Source: Trinickia fusca (GTDB lineage: Bacteria > Pseudomonadota > Gammaproteobacteria > Burkholderiales > Burkholderiaceae). From it: a DNA stretch of 64,000 nt. The notes under the pieces are model-generated. The model was given only the letters and a program-made list of their open reading frames with translations, searched no databases and was not told the origin of the DNA. The DNA lies in NCBI RefSeq assembly GCF_003628145.1, contig NZ_RBZV01000004.1:420998-484997 (forward strand). Reading direction: 5' to 3'. A program made the translations under genes and the position numbers. This document shows positions 62,101 to 64,000 of the stretch, piece after piece. Each line of letters starts with the position of its first letter. Positions within the stretch are counted from its first letter, which is position 1.

Positions 62101-64000
62101 AGCAGTTCTTCGTCTTCGCGAACGGTCAGCAAGTCGGCACGACGGGCATGGGCATCAACGTCCAGAGCCCGAGCTCGAACGGCCATCCGAACTTCGCGGA
62201 AGTCGAGAGCTTCAACGTCGGCTATCAGTCGATCGACGCGAACTATCCGCAGGCGAGCGTGGGCAGCTACCGCGTGAATGCCGGCGATACGCTGCAATCG
62301 ATCGCACAGAGCGCTTACGGCGATAACCAGCTCTGGTATCTGATCGCCGATGCCAACAACCTGCATGGCGATTCGGATCTGAAGGTCGGCCAGACGATCA
62401 CGATCCCGACGACGCCGGGTGGCATCCACAACAACGGCACGAACTTCAAGCCGTACGACCCGGGCAAGGCTGTCGGCGACACCACGCCGAACCTCGCGGC
62501 GCCGCCGGCGCATGGCGGTGGTGGTGGTTGTGGTGTGTTCGGCATGATCGTCGCGGCGGTCGTGGCCGTGGTGGCGACGGTGTTTACGGCGGGTGTGGCC
62601 GCTGTCGGGATCGGTGCGGGGTTCAGCTCGATCATGGCAGCGGGAGCGTCGGCGATGGTGGGCGGCTTAGGCGTGGCCGGGATGGGTTACGCGGCGCTCG
62701 GGGCCGCGGTAGGCTCGATCGCGAGCCAGGGCGTGTCCATGGCGATGGGCATGCAGAGTGGCTTCAACTGGGGCGCCGTCGGGATCTCCGCCCTGACCGC
62801 GGGCATCACGGCGGGCGTAGGCGGCGAGGTTGCGCCGGCGCTGGGCAAGATTGCGCCCGGGCTGGGCATCACGGGCGATGGGGTACAGGCACTGGCCGAG
62901 AGAGCGGTCCTCGGCAGCGTGATGAGCCAGGGCATCGAAGTTGCCACAGGTCTGCAGCACAGCTTCAATTGGGTGGGTGTGGCGGCTGCGGCGGCGGGTG
63001 CCGCCGTGGGCGGCGAGGTCGCGGACGGATTGAAGGGCAGCGCGTTCGTGAATGCGCTCGGCAGCGCGGGTTCGACCGTCAGCCAGACGCTCCAGGGTAT
63101 CGCCAGCGGGACGACGGTGAGCCTGGTTCAGGGCGGACGGGTGAACTTGGAACAGGTCGCTGCCGACTCCTTTGGCAACGCGCTGGGGCAAGACCTGGTG
63201 GACCACATGAAGACCGTGGGGCAGCAGGAGGAGATACTGGCCAACAACGCTAGCGAGGTGCAGCAGTCGACGGCGCCAGCCAACCCGGTGCCGAGCGGTC
63301 CGGCAAGCTTCAGCACGTTGTTTGGCGTGTATGGAGGGTTGCTACAGCAACCTGACTACCGCACTTTCGGGGGCTCGGGTGGCGGCTTGTTCGACACTGC
63401 GGCATCGACAGATTCTCAACCGTCGCCGCAGACCGTGCGCGCGGGTGACTACGGTGGTTCGTTGGAGCGGATTGCCCGTGCCCAGCTGGGGGCGGACGCC
63501 GATCAGCATGCGATCAACAACTATGTGGGTCAGCTAGCCGAGATTAACGGCATCGCTAATCCGCGCCGGATTGGGGCAGACCAGCAGCTCCAGTTGCCCG
63601 ATAGCAGCACGCCGGCGGCAACGACGGGTCTCGGTGTCTACTCCAAGGACATTGCCTACGGCGAGCACTTGAAGGCGGTTGCTCAGGCCGAGCAGGCGAA
63701 GGCGGCAGCACAGGCTACGGCCAACGACGCTTATCGAGAGGCCAATCGGTTCGCGGGCTTCTTGGCGGATAACCAAGCAACCGCGGCGCAGGCCCCCGCT
63801 CCTGCGGCATCGCTGTCAGCCGGGACGTCTGGTAGCGCTGGCGGTACGGTGGATCGACTGATTCAGTCCTTCGGGGGAACAGCGCTGGGGGTGGTCCACC
63901 TTGTGGCAGACACGGCGCGCTTTGTGAATGACCAAGGCTGGGTCGCGGCGAATGCGCTCACAGGGGGCTGGCTGGCGGATCATAACGATGACGCGATGGC
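50127..64000 (+). CDS. Giant YD-repeat (RHS-type) protein with FN3-like and LysM-like modules, 3' end outside window
   Basis: The start is ATG 50127 behind GAGGA; the frame was checked at many points and stays open to the end of the window, giving at least 4,624 residues. There is no signal peptide. Residues of about 70-2640 are YD/RHS repeats (forms such as YDAAGRLV, YDANGNV). They include a larger module of roughly 100 residues with a YATPL...DRTT pattern. About 2650-3290 are FN3-like beta domains with repeated DESG and QWQGNV motifs; 3325-4041 more YD repeats. A LysM motif lies at about 4048-4094 (YRVNAGDTLQSIAQ), a Gly/Ala hydrophobic stretch at 4129-4312, and a second LysM-like motif at about 4437-4493. 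It is likely a surface or secreted shell protein. The C-terminal part, where a toxin could lie, is not seen. Confidence 0.88.
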   Translation, partial: MVAIVSGNGLGLSLSSLSLLGQRGVTGNAAGGRNGELGYVNAANGNLILQDRDDYLAAHGLSVDVLRTYNSEGNYTDGGDSWNVGINRQRLQITGLVYTAGSTITRTDADGTQRVYTYDATRSLYVNSDGADANDTIRYDNKAARLILTNGVTGAQEGYEVGGLGRLLTTTDTVGNTITYSYGSNNLLSKIVDASGETTYLDYTGNDVTQIRTVLQDGTTIARVHYGYDAQNRLSTVSVDLTAASGTTPATSYVTTYGYDGTSKRIASITQSDGSTQSFTYVQVGSDYRIATATDGNGQITRFAYDTTNRRTSVTDPLGLVSTFSYDTAGRLTQLTGPSVNGAAQSTTFTYGTGGHVSQIVDAAGRTVTMQYDANGNQIQQQDSSGNTITRTYSTTFNALLTETVYASPAAGTTQAAQPLTTRYVRDAQNLLRFVVSADGRVIEYRYNANGERTATIQYSGNSYALTGLASTDVPTLDQMQAWAAKANLAQTERTDFAYDFRGQLASRTTYASVDASGNGVADGTQSVTHYVYDPQGRLLSTIDGRSNATQLTYDGLGRVLTSTDAAGHVTVTRYDDAHNLTLVKLASGLTTASIYDKAGHLLSVVQADANGQSLGQTSYTYDADGRLRMTTDPTGVRQFVLYDDAGRKIADIDGAGALTEYRYGAGNDLAQTIAYSTPLTAAALASLVDANGKPVNVSLASIRPAASASDRTTTNVYDASGRLTIVVDAAGDVTRTIYDGASRIVSVIRYATPLDLSKLGANPTIALATPVASAQDRITRNFYDNDGQLIGTLDAEGGLVEYRYDAAGRQTGRIAYATPVSSTAAAQAGATLGSLIPAASSDDAHSYTLYDGKGEVSGQVDAEGYLTETVYDAAGNVAKTIRYATVVTMQAGATVAMLRAASTAEDHVVTNTYTALNQLATSTDVEGSTTQYAYDSAGHLVSTTRAAGTTDQRTLTKQYDVLGRVTAELSAQGASLLTDGMTAAQIAAIWTQYGTSYTYDAAGRRTSALDAAGNKTLFFYDQDGRLTHTVNALGEVEERQYDALGQLVGTVHYGTRIALPGLSGGLESAALANALNAIRNPALDSRTTVTYTATGLVASSKDALGNTSANSYDAFGDVLSTSTPIDATHALTRTFTYDHRGLQTSATSDPLGTAAATSTQYDAFGRAIRTVDANGNVRTQRYDRLGRVVQTFDPTNANVVTTYDAFDRVLTKTDASGTVTYSYSTAGRSLTVKSAEGVTVTTVHTRNGQIASVTDGLGNVTQYTYDKNGNLIQTSTPLTQTTSQYDAANRLIQSTDANGNVVNLTYDAANRLFTRIVDPTGLKLTTTYQYDAKGQQISATDPNGVVTQIRYDAKGQKLSQTVDAGGLNLVTQYSYDARGNTLTVTSPGGTVTQYVYDTLGRRIEQHVDASGLNLVTHTAYDKNGNAVTVTDPNGNVTRNVYDADDRLVYTIDGAGNVTQTTYDAAGHVAQTTTYATPISLANLAQAPAIADVQARVVANAATDVTQLRRYDHDGRLTWTMNGAGGLVNYVYDANGNVTKRTAYANHLSASDLAALEQSGGVPAPIADPAHDLVDQTFYDALNRAVCTVNAAGGVTRTQYDGNGNVIDRVSSAAVVTLTQPLTLAAINAQLGGAGPLDAHVHNAYDKANRLVYTANGVGAVTQNIYDADGNLIRTIAYATPLNPQTLSTVALSSVTSSADDRVTTFAYDAAGRQVFAVDAMGGVARQVFDTNGNVVARTNYANRLANVGLATPTTLAALQAAVIADAVNDRTTRAVFDTANRQVMAIDALGNVTQNWYDAAGNVLVTRAYAHAIDTSKLPAIALPSNVAALLQADAANDRARAFAFDAANRQVYVTDAFGYVKETRYDGTGKITRTTQYATAIASSTASTNALAVAAALKPNAALDRTDSFAYDGAGNLISSTDALGATETYAYNGLGKKIAFTNKKGAVWNYDYDAAGRLLQETGPAIDVATVTAAANGTLSVNAAQSGAARIVTRMGYDGLGNLRSRTEAYGRPEARTTTYSYDPLGHQIGTSVTGLTVYAPGADNLATNGATGLATRTETAAQRSTTVVYDVFGEAVANLDAVGAVSYKVYDKTGHVAYDVDALGYVTSYTRNAFGDTTGLTRYASTVSVGSDVTKPVSAATVTAALNAAGVDHSADRLLTTSYDRLGRAVQVVEPTAYNYDSSAPAGQQYFSAGKTTKTEYNAFGQVVRTSVLKNALTNVWTANVSYYDLGGRQIATVDAMGNLTASSYDAAGNLTAQTEYATAIAAGSWSLTGYTLPTANAADRTTQYGYDRLDRKISETRLNVQYSDTANGNSTTGNLTTTYGYDALGNQTRATDAYGASTYTYYDALGRTVAIATPTRNSTVGGTALTPLSVLRRDAYGNVVAKIDYAQGASSATEAGYTVAGASAADRTSFTQYDSVGNAIQSTDATGVTHYASFDAAGHLVKQWQAVSGNDGVTHTLFEAFQYDKLGRQTDVVDPAPNQPGAGLVDTHVTLNAFGETVAKSLNGAQVEYSDYDTAGRVWRTNTGDGVDKVMLYDLQGHNTATIESSGAWMNNVSLRAFGSADQVAQVAGARRTDVVYDALGHAVQQIGSQRVDTMGGATIFSMSSHATIASSASPVLGEDGHPAVDEGSHVTGWTGTNQLALSWTPLSALGAGDVKVHVEYLTASAAVAYDEQGHPSAWQAGVAGSRDALYTGDAAAQAAGGVTLTWQDPQNTTNGGIGKVTRVTVYKKDINGNWQVVLDQGATPPSDAILVATPNDPATQVQVQVAANGTNGWFALSTINFGDALRADTTGLPPGGYQYRVLTTAPGQATAVALSGSLSVGGITLAPIGTSISYGPAGAGQLAWQTPGAGVDQILRYRVQGTSNWNTLPVTSRANNIDAVDTSGLPGGAYDFELLWTHSGDSTPYAHATGSLSVSNPIPPRYVPPVNLPNITGVTVGTGQVGGTVTGYDESGEPIYATTESGAIIGATQSNVIQWPQAGAPTKVVFQYRAAGASAWTPLTVYTYPSGNTESGAQVGTQRVDIGKIAPGNYQYQILLMGPNGAPTAQATGNLTVNGQGPGHYETHNVQVQVPVTVNPPAPSNYITGWTRATYSAPIATYDESGNAILAPHYQWQGNVVVAVPYTVTQITGYTTQTYPVQVPVRGDPIILRDENGQPIRDESGNIQYARDESGNIEYTTKYVTQYQTRQVPVYGNVTVTPPDPSRYMTAPSKPIYGAPVVVGTDESGHPILGQHYQWQGNVIVGVPYTVMQTQTQQQQVWVPGTTPPPSIASTTPPYTPGYTIPGTPKGFGVGISTGSNPQAISIAGRDGLAAAGSASYATNARPVVNRTVDRWGNVLSISDPRSGAWVTTYRYNANNQLIEQDQPNSDGVQGAGPVQRIAYDRLGRQVAVVDANGHVNGKLYDAAGNVTAEVHADGGVLRHAYNAFGNEVRLIDALGNSTTYAYDNLDRLISTTHGVVGVYTVDGNNNLQLQATRNLVESTGYDQAGRKLWTSNGNGEVVRYDYDLRGNIVATTQPLGQVTRDAYDVEGHKISEVDANGSTATWRYDHFGQLQAHTDIGGANYSYTYDGARQLIAQSNSRGQNQTMQYDAAGQLTAIVDNAVGQVTTYAYNAAGQHVRERTVQGGIVYQDSHLAYDALGRLRDVADTRVHLSIDYDNVGNRLHEHTHVLNNQDAARDSDLWYAYDAMNRQTVVDGTSPQGGIVQGQGHLIGYDLNGNRTSDTSIGARITSGGGNSYVAGYTIDGSNQTLLDESGRPILNVSTDAHGRTYYGLDESGNPIYVTAIHSTTPITYSASTGATTEQYTYDAVGRISQIFRDGTPVDTRYYDGAGRMVQSGPAGSLSLSYTNLLGSASTPGVQTTINRFDANGRMLHQRVLKANGAADHETNYDSYDNVGNLLQYRFFNQDGSAYTNTYQTTLVKYEGYKEGTVHGTSTVLQPGTTTDGYDVNGNLVAVTDATQAANNRTLVNDAQGHVLFRNQGGNKQFFVFANGQQVGTTGMGINVQSPSSNGHPNFAEVESFNVGYQSIDANYPQASVGSYRVNAGDTLQSIAQSAYGDNQLWYLIADANNLHGDSDLKVGQTITIPTTPGGIHNNGTNFKPYDPGKAVGDTTPNLAAPPAHGGGGGCGVFGMIVAAVVAVVATVFTAGVAAVGIGAGFSSIMAAGASAMVGGLGVAGMGYAALGAAVGSIASQGVSMAMGMQSGFNWGAVGISALTAGITAGVGGEVAPALGKIAPGLGITGDGVQALAERAVLGSVMSQGIEVATGLQHSFNWVGVAAAAAGAAVGGEVADGLKGSAFVNALGSAGSTVSQTLQGIASGTTVSLVQGGRVNLEQVAADSFGNALGQDLVDHMKTVGQQEEILANNASEVQQSTAPANPVPSGPASFSTLFGVYGGLLQQPDYRTFGGSGGGLFDTAASTDSQPSPQTVRAGDYGGSLERIARAQLGADADQHAINNYVGQLAEINGIANPRRIGADQQLQLPDSSTPAATTGLGVYSKDIAYGEHLKAVAQAEQAKAAAQATANDAYREANRFAGFLADNQATAAQAPAPAASLSAGTSGSAGGTVDRLIQSFGGTALGVVHLVADTARFVNDQGWVAANALTGGWLADHNDDAM

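Noticed and set aside
54564-62513. A 2,649-codon open frame on the minus strand
   Set aside because: It lies wholly antisense to the giant YD-repeat gene, is Arg/Val/Ala/Asp-rich without domains, and is explained by the high GC third-position bias and repeat structure of the plus-strand gene.

Overview
The window looks like the origin end of a secondary chromosome (chromosome-2-type replicon) from a Burkholderia-like member of the Burkholderiaceae. Supporting signs are a plasmid-type ParA/ParB pair, three near-identical TTTATGCGCATAAA palindromes like the known Burkholderia chromosome-2 parS, a Rep_3-type initiator, about 20 iterons, a KfrA-like protein, high GC content and typical Burkholderia gene families. 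No rRNA, tRNA, CRISPR array or intact insertion sequence was seen.

Layout. 1-1022: end of an ECF sigma factor, a small zinc-finger anti-sigma protein, and a convergent arsenate reductase. 1023-8670: segregation and replication region with parS sites, parA-parB, a bidirectional terminator, rep on the minus strand, a 1.4 kb iteron field, kfrA-like, and three more iterons in reverse orientation. 8694-9077: a hypothetical gene behind a strong LexA-type box. 9200-12211: an XRE-cupin regulator divergent from kbl-tdh (threonine to glycine). 12310-16795: YceI-like exported protein, a TetR/DUF1348 pair with twin operators, a beta-barrel-like exported protein, and a membrane protein with a carboxypeptidase-regulatory-like tail. 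16882-20195: PepSY membrane protein and TonB siderophore receptor behind a Fur box. 20544-23724: a divergent two-gene peptide-modification locus encoding an RRE-like/SagB-like/YcaO fusion and an ATP-grasp ligase.

23995-46993: one long plus-strand run for a second flagellar system (fliQ, fliR, flhB, flhA, flgF, flgG, flgA, flgH, flgI, flgB, flgC, fliE, fliF, a short fliG-like gene, fliH, fliI, fliJ, a gene in the fliK slot, flgD, flgE, a fliM-like gene, fliN, fliO, fliP, a FliA-type sigma factor, a TPR protein). The window has no flagellin, cap, hook-filament junction, stator or chemotaxis genes. Several switch and ring parts are reduced.

47056-48066: two minus-strand genes (small hypothetical and TPR protein). 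48351-49901: two paralogous stand-alone Hint-domain proteins. 50127-end: the first 4,624 codons of a giant YD-repeat (RHS-type) protein with FN3-like modules and two LysM-like motifs, running off the window.

Most unusual are the RRE-SagB-YcaO fusion facing a Fur-controlled receptor, the stand-alone Hint pair next to the giant YD-repeat protein, the reduced flagellar switch, and single iteron copies outside the origin, one of them inside kbl.
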